Assembly (NCBI GenBank): GCA_040220415.1 | Contig: JAVJUV010000083.1 | Location: 24,655 to 88,654, forward strand | Length of the DNA: 64,000 nt | Direction: 5' to 3' | Source of the DNA: JAVJUV01 sp040220415 | GTDB lineage: Bacteria > Pseudomonadota > Alphaproteobacteria > Rhodobacterales > Rhodobacteraceae | Part shown: positions 51,862-59,994 of the stretch, in pieces | How the letters are laid out: each line of letters opens with the position of its first letter | Numbering within the stretch: the stretch's first letter is position 1 | Translations under genes and position numbers: made by a program | The notes under the pieces: generated by a model | Told to the model about the DNA's origin: nothing | The model's database searches: none | Seen by the model: only the letters and a program-made list of their open reading frames with translations

Positions 51862-52618
51862 CGGTCAATCCTCTCGTGACGGTTCGTCCGGCATGATGCT
51901 CCAGCAGGCTTTCCAGACCGTCGAGATAGCTTTCCACCGTCCAAGCGACCTGCGCGCCCCCCATCCGCAGGGTGAGGCCCGGCGCCAGCGAAGGGTCGGT
52001 GACGAATCGCACCGTTACCCCGGGGTCGATATCCGCAAGCGCCGCACCGAGGCAGGCGCGGACATCGTCCGGCAGCGGATCGCGGCTGAGCGCGACGGCT
52101 TGGCGGCTGTCACCGGCGGCGCTGTGCAGGTCCTTGGCCACGGTCCCGAACTGCGTGACGGCATGGGCGGCGATCCTCTGTTCGAGCGTCTCGTCCGCCA
52201 GATCCGACAGCGCCTTGCGGGTCAGCGACAACAGCGCCTTCGCACCGGCGAGGCGCAACTCGGCGGTGTAGGCAAGCGCCTCATCGGCGCGGCGGGCCTC
52301 GCGCTCCGCCTCTTCCTTCGACAGCCGGTCACGCGCTTCGGCCAGCAGCGCGTCGCGTTCGGCCTCCGCGCTGCGCCGCGCCTCCTCCAGCATCTCGGCC
52401 CTGTCGGCCCGCAACGCCGCGATCTCGGCCAAGTAGTCTGCCTCGGCGGACTTTGCCGCGGTCTCGATCCTGGATGCCTTGGCCATGCGGTCGGCGATCT
52501 CCTTTTCGCGGGCGTCGATCCCGTCGAGGATCGGACGATAGAGAAAACGCCTCAGCAGCCAGACGAGGGCAAGAAAGTTGACGATCTGCGCCGCGACCGT
52601 GATCCAGTCTATCGACAT
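51851..52618 (-). CDS. atpF: N-ATPase FO b subunit with extended C-terminus
   Basis: A 255-residue subunit. One N-terminal membrane helix (WITVAAQIVNFLALVWLL) is followed by a long charged coiled coil (about 35-125). The C-terminal 110 residues resemble part of a delta subunit, and no separate atpH gene is present, as is typical of N-ATPase operons. It would form the stator. Three nt separate it from atpE, and it overlaps atpA by 11 nt. Confidence 0.9.
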   Translation of the reverse strand: MSIDWITVAAQIVNFLALVWLLRRFLYRPILDGIDAREKEIADRMAKASRIETAAKSAEADYLAEIAALRADRAEMLEEARRSAEAERDALLAEARDRLSKEEAEREARRADEALAYTAELRLAGAKALLSLTRKALSDLADETLEQRIAAHAVTQFGTVAKDLHSAAGDSRQAVALSRDPLPDDVRACLGAALADIDPGVTVRFVTDPSLAPGLTLRMGGAQVAWTVESYLDGLESLLEHHAGRTVTRGLTDAA

Positions 52619-52621
52619 GGT

Positions 52622-52912
52622 CTAGCCGCCCGCGCCCTGCGCGGCAGCGTCGAGGGCCGCGGTCCAGAACGGATTGGCGAAGATCAGGATCATGGCGACG
52701 ACGAAACAGTAGATCGCGGTCGACTCGATCATCGCGAGGCTTACGAAAAGTGTCCGAGACAGCGTGGAAGCGGCGTCCGGCTGTTGCGCGATAGCGTTGA
52801 GCGCGGTCGCCGCCGCGCGACCCTCGCCGAGGGCGGGCCCGATTGCTCCGAACGCGACAGTCAGTCCCGCTGTAAAGATGGAGACCGCGGCGATTATGGC
52901 AAGATCGGTCAT
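52622..52912 (-). CDS. atpE: N-ATPase FO c subunit
   Basis: A 96-residue hairpin protein beginning MTDLAIIAAVSIF at the ATG ending at 52912. Two membrane helices are joined by an AQQPDAA loop. The second helix carries the ion-binding carboxylate E63 in MIESTAIY, with the Ser/Thr/Tyr ligands typical of Na+-type rings; the first helix has a second carboxylate, E30, in ALGEGRAA, where Na+-type c subunits have Gln. Two carboxylates per protomer are characteristic of N-type rings. Ion specificity (Na+ or H+) cannot be settled from sequence. ATGA overlap with atpB. Confidence 0.94.
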   Translation of the reverse strand: MTDLAIIAAVSIFTAGLTVAFGAIGPALGEGRAAATALNAIAQQPDAASTLSRTLFVSLAMIESTAIYCFVVAMILIFANPFWTAALDAAAQGAGG

Positions 52913-53610
52913 GTCTGGTCCTTTTCTGTTGCTTCGGTTCGGTCGGGCGGGGTCGCAGTGGCGCTCGAAATATAGACCGTGGCCAGGATGGCGAAGATGT
53001 AGGCCTGTATAACGCCGGTCAGCAGGCCGAGCATATCCATCACGACGGGAAAGAAGAATGGCGCAACGCTCAGAAGGATTGCCGCGATGACCGCCCCGCT
53101 CATGATGTTCCCGTATAGCCGGATGGCCAGGGAAATGCCGCGGGACGCCTCGCTGACGATGTTGAACGGCAGCATGATCGCCGAAGGTTCCAGATAGGTG
53201 TGCAGATATCCGCCCAATCCCCGGCTCGCGATGCCGAACAGCGGGACCGCCACAAGCACCGACAGCGCCAACGCCGCGGTTGTCGACAGCGATGCCGTCG
53301 GTGGATCGAAACCTGGCACCACCATCAGGAGGTTTGAGGTGACGATAAACAGGAACAATGTGCCCGAGAAATAGAGCAGTCGCTTGTCGGGGCGCCGAGT
53401 GATCTCGGCGATCTGGCCTTCGATGCCCTTGACGATGACTTCCAGGGTGGTGCGCCAGCGGTTCGGCGGTACGTCGGGGCGCAGGTTGCGGGTGACAAGG
53501 ATCGAAGTAACGGTCAGCAGCGCCATGATCAGCCAGGTGTTGAAGACGGTCTTGTTGATCCCGAAACCGCCGATCGTGAAGACGATGCTGCTGTCGGGGG
53601 TCAGTTCCAT
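52909..53610 (-). CDS. atpB: N-ATPase FO a subunit
   Basis: A 233-residue integral membrane stator subunit with about five to six helices. The essential Arg is in SLAIRLYGNIMSG (about 164-176), opposite the c-ring carboxylates. GTLFLFIVTSNLLMVVPGF and VIQAYIFAILATVYI are conserved a-subunit helices. It overlaps atpR by 10 nt. Confidence 0.93.
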   Translation of the reverse strand: MELTPDSSIVFTIGGFGINKTVFNTWLIMALLTVTSILVTRNLRPDVPPNRWRTTLEVIVKGIEGQIAEITRRPDKRLLYFSGTLFLFIVTSNLLMVVPGFDPPTASLSTTAALALSVLVAVPLFGIASRGLGGYLHTYLEPSAIMLPFNIVSEASRGISLAIRLYGNIMSGAVIAAILLSVAPFFFPVVMDMLGLLTGVIQAYIFAILATVYISSATATPPDRTEATEKDQT

Positions 53611-53903
53611 CCGCGCGGCTCCGGTCCCGCCGCAGGGCGGACAAGCGACACCGCCGCGATTCGCAGCGCAACGAAGGCCAGTGCGAAACCGACAAGCATC
53701 GCAAGGCCGCTCTGCGCAATCAGCCAGACCGCGCCAAGAAGCGCCGCGATGCGCAGTGCACTGCTGAGCACAAGTACCGGCATCGGGCGACTCGACCGCA
53801 GGGCCAGGCGCATCCCTATGGCCAGACCGCCAAGGAACAGCACACCCGCCACTAGGCCGGCTGCCGCCCCGACGCCAAGTCCGCCCCAGTCGAAACCGCT
53901 CAT
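53601..53903 (-). CDS. atpR: N-ATPase subunit AtpR
   Basis: A 100-residue membrane protein starting MSGFDWGGLGVG at the ATG ending at 53903. Three hydrophobic segments (about 8-30, 45-63, 65-85) fit AtpR, a small protein specific to N-ATPase operons and proposed to help assemble or gate the rotor ring. Its position between AtpQ and the a subunit is diagnostic. ATGA overlap with atpQ. Confidence 0.85.
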   Translation of the reverse strand: MSGFDWGGLGVGAAAGLVAGVLFLGGLAIGMRLALRSSRPMPVLVLSSALRIAALLGAVWLIAQSGLAMLVGFALAFVALRIAAVSLVRPAAGPEPRGWN

Positions 53904-54187
53904 TCTCCGCCTCCTTCCTTGCGTATCCAGATCCACGAGATCAGCGCCCCCAAAACGACACCGCCCAGAATCAGCGCTATCGTCCAAGAAAACTCTTGCG
54001 GCACGACCCGGTCCAGCCACAGACCCAGAAATGCGCCGCCGACCGTTGGCACGGCGATCGACCAGCCGATCATGCCGAAGGTGCCGACGCCGCGCAACGG
54101 GCTGGGCCCCGGATCGTCCCGCGCCGCCTTGAGCCGGCGTGCCCGCCCGCCGATCTCGCGTGCTGATTTGTCCGGTCCTTCGGTCAT
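53900..54187 (-). CDS. atpQ: N-ATPase subunit AtpQ (AtpZ/AtpI-like)
   Basis: A 95-residue protein with a charged N-terminus and two membrane helices (about 37-58 FGMIGWSIAVPTVGGAFLGLWLD and 66-88). The pattern is that of the AtpI/AtpZ family, which in N-type operons is called AtpQ and may take up Mg2+ or Ca2+ or assist c-ring assembly. ATGA overlaps on both sides. Confidence 0.85.
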   Translation of the reverse strand: MTEGPDKSAREIGGRARRLKAARDDPGPSPLRGVGTFGMIGWSIAVPTVGGAFLGLWLDRVVPQEFSWTIALILGGVVLGALISWIWIRKEGGGE

Positions 54188-54594
54188 GGGCGGGCCTTTC
54201 GCAGGTTCGTGAAGCGGCGCACCATGTCGGCTTCGAGCCGCGACAGCGCCGCGCGGGCTGCGCGCTCTTCGTCCTCCATTTCGGCGAACGCCTTTCCGAC
54301 ATTCTTTTGCAGGGAAGCAAGGCTGTCAGCCTCGACCCCGCGGCGCACGGCGATATCGACGTCGTGCCCCTTCTTGACCAGCAGCCCCTCGTCGATGCCG
54401 AATACCCGCTCCGCCCCGCCCGGTTGCGTCACCAGTAGAACCGAAGGCACCAGGGCGGTCACGAAATCGACGTGATTGGGAAGGATGCCGAAACTGCCAT
54501 CGGCTGCGGTTCCCGACAATCGCGCAGCGGGCCCCTGGAACAGGATGCGGGCGGGAAGGCGCAGGCTGACCCGCATTTCGTCCGACAGGCTCAT
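54184..54594 (-). CDS. atpC: N-ATPase F1 epsilon subunit
   Basis: A 136-residue subunit. An N-terminal beta-sandwich has LRLPARILFQGPAARLSGTAADGSFGILPNHVDFVTALVPSVL, with FGILPNH as the classic epsilon signature, followed by a C-terminal helical hairpin rich in Ala/Glu. ATGA overlaps with atpD and atpQ. Confidence 0.93.
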   Translation of the reverse strand: MSLSDEMRVSLRLPARILFQGPAARLSGTAADGSFGILPNHVDFVTALVPSVLLVTQPGGAERVFGIDEGLLVKKGHDVDIAVRRGVEADSLASLQKNVGKAFAEMEDEERAARAALSRLEADMVRRFTNLRKARP

Positions 54595-55991
54595 GGCGCC
54601 TCCGGCAGGTCGGAGAGCGGGCCGATCATGTAGTAGGCGCTCTCGGGCAAATCGAACGCGGTCAGATTCAGGATCGCTTCGCAGCCGTCCAGCGTGTCGG
54701 CAACGGGGACCAGCCTGCCCTTGGTCGCCGCTGCGCCGGCGACGGTGAAGAACGGCTGCGTCAGGAACCGCTCCAGGCGGCGGGCGCGGGCCACCACGGC
54801 GCGGTCATGGGCCGAGAGTTCCTCGATCCCGAGCATGGCGATGATGTCGCGCAGATCCTCGTATTCGGCCAGGGTCCGGCGCACGGCGCGGGCGATGTCG
54901 TAGTGCCGCTGGCCAACCACCGCCGGCGTCAGCATGACCGAGGCCGAGGCCAGCGGGTCGACCGCGGGATACAGCCCTTCGCTGGCCCGTTTGCGCGACA
55001 GCACGACCGAGGCCGAAAGATGCGAAAATATCTGCGCCGCCGCCGGGTCGGTAAAATCGTCCGCCGGAACATAGACCGCCTGGATCGAGGTAATCGACCC
55101 TCTCGAGGTCGACGAGATCCGCTCTTGCAGGCTGGCAAGCTCGGTCGCCAGCGTCGGCTGGTAGCCCACCCGCGACGGCATCCTTCCCAGCAGGCCCGAA
55201 ACCTCCGAGCCGGCCTGGACGAAACGGAAGATGTTGTCGATCAGCAGCAGCACGTCCTGCCCCCGATCGTCGCGGAAGAACTCGGCCATCGTCAACGCCG
55301 CTTTGCCGATCAGGAACCGCACGCCGGGGGCCTCGTTCATCTGGCCGAACAGCATCACCATCCTGTCGCGCACGCCGGCCTCGCCCATGTCGCGCCATAG
55401 CTCTTCGGCCTCGCGCGAGCGTTCGCCGATGCCACAGAACAGGCTCACGCCGTGGTGATTCTCGACCGTGTTGTGGATCAGCTCGCTCAGCAGCACGGTC
55501 TTGCCGACCCCGGCGCCGCCGAACAGCCCGGTCTTGCCGCCGCGCTCGATCGGCGACAGCAGGTCGAGCGCCTTGATCCCGGTCTCCAGCACCTCGGCGT
55601 GCAGCACCCGATCCTGCAGGGCGGGCGGCGGGTGGTGGATCGACCGGCGTCCGATCCCGTCGGGGGCTGGCCGGCCGTCCAGCGGCGCGCCGAAGAGGTC
55701 GAGCATCCGGCCCAGCACCGCCTCGCCCACCGGCACGTCGATCCCGTCACCCCTGACCGACACGGCCTGGCCCAGCCCAAAGCCCCGGACCGGGCCAAGT
55801 GCGATGCAGCGCACGACGCCGTTCCCGACAATCGCGGCGACCTCCATGGCAAGCTCTCCGGCCTGCAACAGCGCGTTGATCCGCGGACTGCGTCCGTCGA
55901 ACGCGACATCCACCACGCCGCCGCGAATCGCGACAATGCGGCCCGCCGCATCGTCGGTATCGGTCGCCCCGGCTTGGGAGGTCTGTGCCAT
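54591..55991 (-). CDS. atpD: N-ATPase F1 beta subunit (catalytic)
   Basis: I place the start at the ATG ending at 55991 (MAQTSQAGATD), giving 466 residues; longer frames run into the upstream SDR gene. The Walker A motif is FGGAGVGKTVLLSELI (about 152-167), followed by GERSREAEELW, the Walker B LLLIDNIFRFVQAGSEVSGLLGRMPS, and ISSTSRGSITSIQAVYVPADDFTDPA. First gene of the atpDCQRBEFAG order, the hallmark of N-type ATPases, which lack a delta-subunit gene. It follows the SDR gene by 20 nt and is likely co-transcribed with the Arc genes. Confidence 0.95.
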   Translation of the reverse strand: MAQTSQAGATDTDDAAGRIVAIRGGVVDVAFDGRSPRINALLQAGELAMEVAAIVGNGVVRCIALGPVRGFGLGQAVSVRGDGIDVPVGEAVLGRMLDLFGAPLDGRPAPDGIGRRSIHHPPPALQDRVLHAEVLETGIKALDLLSPIERGGKTGLFGGAGVGKTVLLSELIHNTVENHHGVSLFCGIGERSREAEELWRDMGEAGVRDRMVMLFGQMNEAPGVRFLIGKAALTMAEFFRDDRGQDVLLLIDNIFRFVQAGSEVSGLLGRMPSRVGYQPTLATELASLQERISSTSRGSITSIQAVYVPADDFTDPAAAQIFSHLSASVVLSRKRASEGLYPAVDPLASASVMLTPAVVGQRHYDIARAVRRTLAEYEDLRDIIAMLGIEELSAHDRAVVARARRLERFLTQPFFTVAGAAATKGRLVPVADTLDGCEAILNLTAFDLPESAYYMIGPLSDLPEAP

Positions 55992-56011
55992 GGCCTTCCG
56001 TTCCCTGACGC

Positions 56012-56782
56012 TCAGCTCGCCGCCATGCCCCCGTCGACGGGATATTGCGCTCCGGTGATGAATGCGGAATCGTCGGAGGCGAGGAACAGGACCAGATTGG
56101 CGATATCGAGGCTTTCGCCGTATCGACCCAGCGGGATCGTTTCGGCAAGCTGTTGCTTCACCTCGTCGCCACGGCCGGGATTGAACCCTTCCTCCAGCGA
56201 CCGCATCATCCGCGTGTTGACCGGCGAGGGATGCACGGAGTTGACGCGCACGTTGTGCCTTGCGACCTCTATCGCGGCGGCGCGCGTCAAACCGACGACG
56301 GCATGTTTCGACGTGATGTAAGGTGCGACGTTCGGGCTGCCCTTGAGGCCCGCAATCGACGACATGTTGATCACGCTGCCGCATTTCTGCCCAGTCATCA
56401 CCGGCAGGACATGCTGCAATCCAAGAAACGCGCCGCGCACATTGACCGCCAATACCCGGTCGAAATCCTCGATCTTCTGATCGACCAGCGGCGCGACCCT
56501 GCCTTCGATTCCGGCGTTGTTGAAGAACACGTCGATGCGCCCGAATGTCTCGACGGTCTGCTCGACGTATCTTCTGCTGTCTTCGACCGAGGAGACATCG
56601 GCTGCGATGGTCAGCAGGTCCTCCGGATTGCCCAGATCCCGCGCAGCATCCGACAGGTCGTCTTCGTGGAGGTCCACAAGCGCGACATTGGCACCCTCAC
56701 TCAAGAAGAGACGCGCGGTTTCCAGTCCGATACCCGCCGCGCCCCCGGTGATCAGGGTGACCTTATCTTTCAGACGTTTCAT
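56012..56782 (-). CDS. Short-chain dehydrogenase/reductase
   Basis: A 256-residue classical SDR. The cofactor motif is TGGAAGIG (about 12-19), followed by NNAG (about 91-94), and the catalytic residues are Ser in NMSSIAG and Y-x3-K in PYITSKHAVV. The acidic residue after the second strand (LVDLHED) suggests NAD rather than NADP. The C-terminus ends in TGAQYPVDGGMAAS. The substrate is unknown; it sits between arcC and atpD with gaps of about 19-20 nt, so it is part of the same operon. Confidence 0.9.
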   Translation of the reverse strand: MKRLKDKVTLITGGAAGIGLETARLFLSEGANVALVDLHEDDLSDAARDLGNPEDLLTIAADVSSVEDSRRYVEQTVETFGRIDVFFNNAGIEGRVAPLVDQKIEDFDRVLAVNVRGAFLGLQHVLPVMTGQKCGSVINMSSIAGLKGSPNVAPYITSKHAVVGLTRAAAIEVARHNVRVNSVHPSPVNTRMMRSLEEGFNPGRGDEVKQQLAETIPLGRYGESLDIANLVLFLASDDSAFITGAQYPVDGGMAAS

Positions 56783-56800
56783 GGTTGGTCCTCCTTGGTT

Positions 56801-57712
56801 TCAGGTGTTTGCGATCATCGTCCCTGCGCGGCCCTCCAGCATGGCAAGAGCGTCTTCCAGGCGGCCCACGGAGGCAAGACGCGCCCGATCGGATACGAAA
56901 GTCGCGGCGGCGGCCACCTTCGGCGCCATCGACCCGTCGGGCAGGTCAAGGCGCACCGCGTCCTCAGGCGACACCCGCCTTATCGCGGACTGCGCGTCGG
57001 TGCCGAAGTCGCGGAACACGGCCTCGACATCCGTCAGCAACAGCAAGGCATCGGCCTCCAACTTGTGGGCCACAAGGGCTGTCGCGTGATCCTTGTCGAT
57101 CACCGCCTCGATCCCGATCAACGATCCGTCCGGCCGCCGGACGACCGGAATGCCGCCGCCGCCTGCGCAGATCAGCGTCACGTCCTGCTCGAGCAGGAGC
57201 TGAAGCACCCGCAAATCCGGAATGTCCATCGGCATTGGTGAGGGGACGACGCGCCGCCAATGTTGGCCATCGGCCGCAATGCTCCATCCCCGCGCCTCGG
57301 CCAGCCGTTCGGCTTCCCCCTTGTCATAGACCGGGCCGATGAACTTTGTCGGTTTGGCGAAGGCAGGGTCCTTGGGGTCGACCTCGACCTGGGTCAGCAG
57401 TGTCGCGACCGGGCGGTCATGGCCCAGCGCGTTCTCGAGCTCCTGTTCTATGAGATAACCGATCATGCCGTCGGTTTCCGCGCCAAGCACATCCAGCGGG
57501 AATACCTCGTCGGGTTTGTAGGCGGCACCCTGCAAGGCGAGCAGGCCGATTTGTGGCCCATTGCCGTGAGTGACGACCAGCCGGTGGCCGGCCTCGATGA
57601 TCTGCACCAGCGCGGCGGCCGCGGTGGCGACGTTCGCGCGCTGGTTCTCTGCCGTCAAAGGCTCGCCGCGCTGCAACAGCGCATTACCCCCAAGGGCTGC
57701 AACGACCAGCAT
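56801..57712 (-). CDS. arcC: Carbamate kinase
   Basis: I choose the ATG ending at 57712 (MLVVAALGGNALLQRG), giving 303 residues. The enzyme makes ATP from carbamoyl phosphate and ADP, the energy-yielding step of the arginine deiminase pathway. ALGGNALL, VTHGNGPQIGLL, CAGGGGIPVV, and GSMAPKVAAA are family blocks. The gap to arcB is 4 nt. ATP made here could fuel the N-ATPase and P-ATPase in the same operon. Confidence 0.95.
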   Translation of the reverse strand: MLVVAALGGNALLQRGEPLTAENQRANVATAAAALVQIIEAGHRLVVTHGNGPQIGLLALQGAAYKPDEVFPLDVLGAETDGMIGYLIEQELENALGHDRPVATLLTQVEVDPKDPAFAKPTKFIGPVYDKGEAERLAEARGWSIAADGQHWRRVVPSPMPMDIPDLRVLQLLLEQDVTLICAGGGGIPVVRRPDGSLIGIEAVIDKDHATALVAHKLEADALLLLTDVEAVFRDFGTDAQSAIRRVSPEDAVRLDLPDGSMAPKVAAAATFVSDRARLASVGRLEDALAMLEGRAGTMIANT

Positions 57713-57716
57713 CGGA

Positions 57717-58718
57717 CTAGTTGCCGAGCGTGGCGACGAGCACCGCCTTGATGGTGTGCAGTCGGTTCTCGGCCTGATCGAAGACAATGGAGGCCGGGCC
57801 TTCGAACACCTCTTCGGTGACCTCCATCGCGGTGATGTCGAATGCCTCTTCGATGTCGGCGCCGACTTCAGTCTCGGCATTGTGGAAGGCGGGTAGACAA
57901 TGCATGAACTTCACCCTCGGGTTTCCGGTCTTGGCCATCACTTCGGCATTCACCTGATAGGGCAGAAGCTGGCGGATGCGCTTCTCCCACTTGTCCTTGG
58001 ATTCGCCCATCGACAGCCAAACATCGGTGTAGATGAAATCGACATCCTTCACCGCCTCGTCCACGTCCTCGATGATGGAAATGCGCGCGCCGGTTTCGGC
58101 GGCGATGGCATCGGCTTCGTCGCGGATCGCTTGCTCGGGCCAAAGGCTTTCAGGCGCACACAAGCGCACATCCATGCCCATCTTGGCCCCGCCGATCAGC
58201 AGGCTGTCACCCATGTTGTTGCCCGCATCACCGATGAAGCAATAGGCGATCTCGCGCAGCGGCTTGTCGGAATGTTCCTGCATGGTCAGAAAGTCGGCAA
58301 GGATCTGCGTCGGGTGGAATTCGTCCGTCAGCCCGTTATAGACCGGCACGCCCGCGTATTGCGCCAGCGTTTCGACTATGGGGTGACCAAATCCGCGATA
58401 TTCGATCGCGTCATAGACCCGGCCCAGCACGCGCGCGGTGTCCTTGACGGTTTCCTTCTTGCCCATGTGCGAACCCGAAGGGCCGAGGTAGGTGACATGC
58501 GCGCCCTGATCGTGGGCGGCCACCTCGAAACCGACGCGGGTCCGGGTGCTGTCCTTCTCGAAGATCAGCGCGATCTCCTTGCCGGTCAGGCGCGGCACCT
58601 CGGTGCCTGCGTATTTCGCGGCCTTCAGGTCGGCGGAGAGTTTCAGCAGGAAGCCGATTTCCTGCGGGGTGAAGTCGCGCAGGGTCAGGAAATGGCGGTT
58701 TCTCAGGTTGTAGGACAT
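57717..58718 (-). CDS. arcB: Ornithine carbamoyltransferase, catabolic
   Basis: A 333-residue enzyme that phosphorolyses citrulline to ornithine and carbamoyl phosphate. The carbamoyl-phosphate site is STRTRVGFE (about 58-66), HPTQILADFLTM lies near 136-147, and the ornithine-binding MHCLPAFH near 272-279. Its position between arcA and arcC makes the catabolic role likely. It lies 24 nt after arcA. Confidence 0.95.
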   Translation of the reverse strand: MSYNLRNRHFLTLRDFTPQEIGFLLKLSADLKAAKYAGTEVPRLTGKEIALIFEKDSTRTRVGFEVAAHDQGAHVTYLGPSGSHMGKKETVKDTARVLGRVYDAIEYRGFGHPIVETLAQYAGVPVYNGLTDEFHPTQILADFLTMQEHSDKPLREIAYCFIGDAGNNMGDSLLIGGAKMGMDVRLCAPESLWPEQAIRDEADAIAAETGARISIIEDVDEAVKDVDFIYTDVWLSMGESKDKWEKRIRQLLPYQVNAEVMAKTGNPRVKFMHCLPAFHNAETEVGADIEEAFDITAMEVTEEVFEGPASIVFDQAENRLHTIKAVLVATLGN

Positions 58719-58742
58719 GGGGTTTCCTTGTCGTCGAAGGGT

Positions 58743-59972
58743 TCAAATGGCGTCGCGGATCGTCGGGCAGCTCATGCAATGGCTGCCGCCCCTGCCGCGA
58801 CCCAGTTCTGCGCCGGGGATGGCCAGCACCTCGATCCCGGCCTCCTTGAGGGCGGCGTTGGTATCGTCGTTGCGGTCGTAGCCGATGACGACGCCGGGGC
58901 GCAGCGCCAGCACGTTGTTGCCGTCATTCCACTGTTCGCGCGACTGCTCGGCGGCATCGGAACCGCCGGTAGGCACCAGGTGCAGTTTCTTATGGCCGAG
59001 GATCTCGGCGGTGATCTCGAACAGGTGCCGGGCGTCGCGACGGATATCGAGCGCCGCCTTGCCCGCGCCCGGGCGCAGGTCATAGCAGGTGATCGCATCC
59101 GCCACTTCCTTGAACGTGGTCACCACATCGCCCCCGCAATGGGTGAAAACGGTGTCCAGATGCATTGCCGCACGGGAACTGGGCATCTGGCAGGCGATCA
59201 CCCGCGTCACGTCGCCACCCTCGAACAACGCCTCGGCCAGTTGGCCCACCGCCTGTGGCGTCGATCGTTCGCCCATGCCGACCATGACGACACCGTGGCC
59301 GATGGGCATGATGTCACCGCCTTCCAGCGTGGCGGTGCCGAACTCGCGCGTCGGATCGCCGAACAGGACCCTTACCCGACCCGCGAATGTCGGATGGAAC
59401 CGGTAGACTGCCGCCATCAGCAGCGTTTCGGGCCGCCGCGCGGCGAAATGCATCGGGTTCAGGCTGACCCCGCCATAGACCCACGCGGAATTGTCACGGG
59501 TAAAGATGAAATTCGGTAGCGGCGGCAGCACGAAACCATGCGGGCCAAGATAGCCGCCGAACATGCCGGAAGGTGTGAAAGGCAAGTCGTCCACCCTGAT
59601 GCCGCCCACAAGAAATCTCGCGAGATCGGCGCCGGAGAGGGACTCCATCCAAGCGCGCAGCTCGTCCCGCATCCCAACGCCGACGTCATTGCGGGTGACG
59701 CGGTGGTCGAGAACCCAGGCGCGTGCATCCGACAGGTCGAGCGTTTCGCCCAGCAGCGCCATGGCGTCCAGCACCTCGATCCCCTCACCGCGCATCAGGT
59801 CGGCAAACACCGCGTGGTCTTTGATCGCCTGTTTGACCCAGAAAACATCGTCGAACAGCAGGTCTTCGCGGTTGTCAGGGGTCAGGCGGCGATGCGCAAG
59901 GCCGGGCGGCGATACGATTACCTGACGCAACGTGCCGGCTTCGGAATGTACGCCCAATTTCAGTTCAGACAT
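58743..59972 (-). CDS. arcA: Arginine deiminase
   Basis: A 409-residue enzyme that converts arginine to citrulline and ammonia. Conserved blocks are FTRDNSAWVYGGVSLNPM (about 159-176), EGGDIMPIGHGVVMVGMGERSTP (about 218-240), THCGGDVVTTF, and the C-terminal GGSHCMSCPTIRD with C399 as nucleophile. Length fits bacterial ArcA. A ribosome site (AAGGAGG) precedes the start. The YfcC-family transporter gene lies 22 nt upstream. Confidence 0.96.
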   Translation of the reverse strand: MSELKLGVHSEAGTLRQVIVSPPGLAHRRLTPDNREDLLFDDVFWVKQAIKDHAVFADLMRGEGIEVLDAMALLGETLDLSDARAWVLDHRVTRNDVGVGMRDELRAWMESLSGADLARFLVGGIRVDDLPFTPSGMFGGYLGPHGFVLPPLPNFIFTRDNSAWVYGGVSLNPMHFAARRPETLLMAAVYRFHPTFAGRVRVLFGDPTREFGTATLEGGDIMPIGHGVVMVGMGERSTPQAVGQLAEALFEGGDVTRVIACQMPSSRAAMHLDTVFTHCGGDVVTTFKEVADAITCYDLRPGAGKAALDIRRDARHLFEITAEILGHKKLHLVPTGGSDAAEQSREQWNDGNNVLALRPGVVIGYDRNDDTNAALKEAGIEVLAIPGAELGRGRGGSHCMSCPTIRDAI

Positions 59973-59994
59973 CTGGGATGCCTCCTTTATTCAA

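Noticed and set aside
57900..59519. 539-residue plus-strand frame opposite arcB and arcA
   Set aside because: Spans two well-supported genes on the other strand and shows no recognisable motif.
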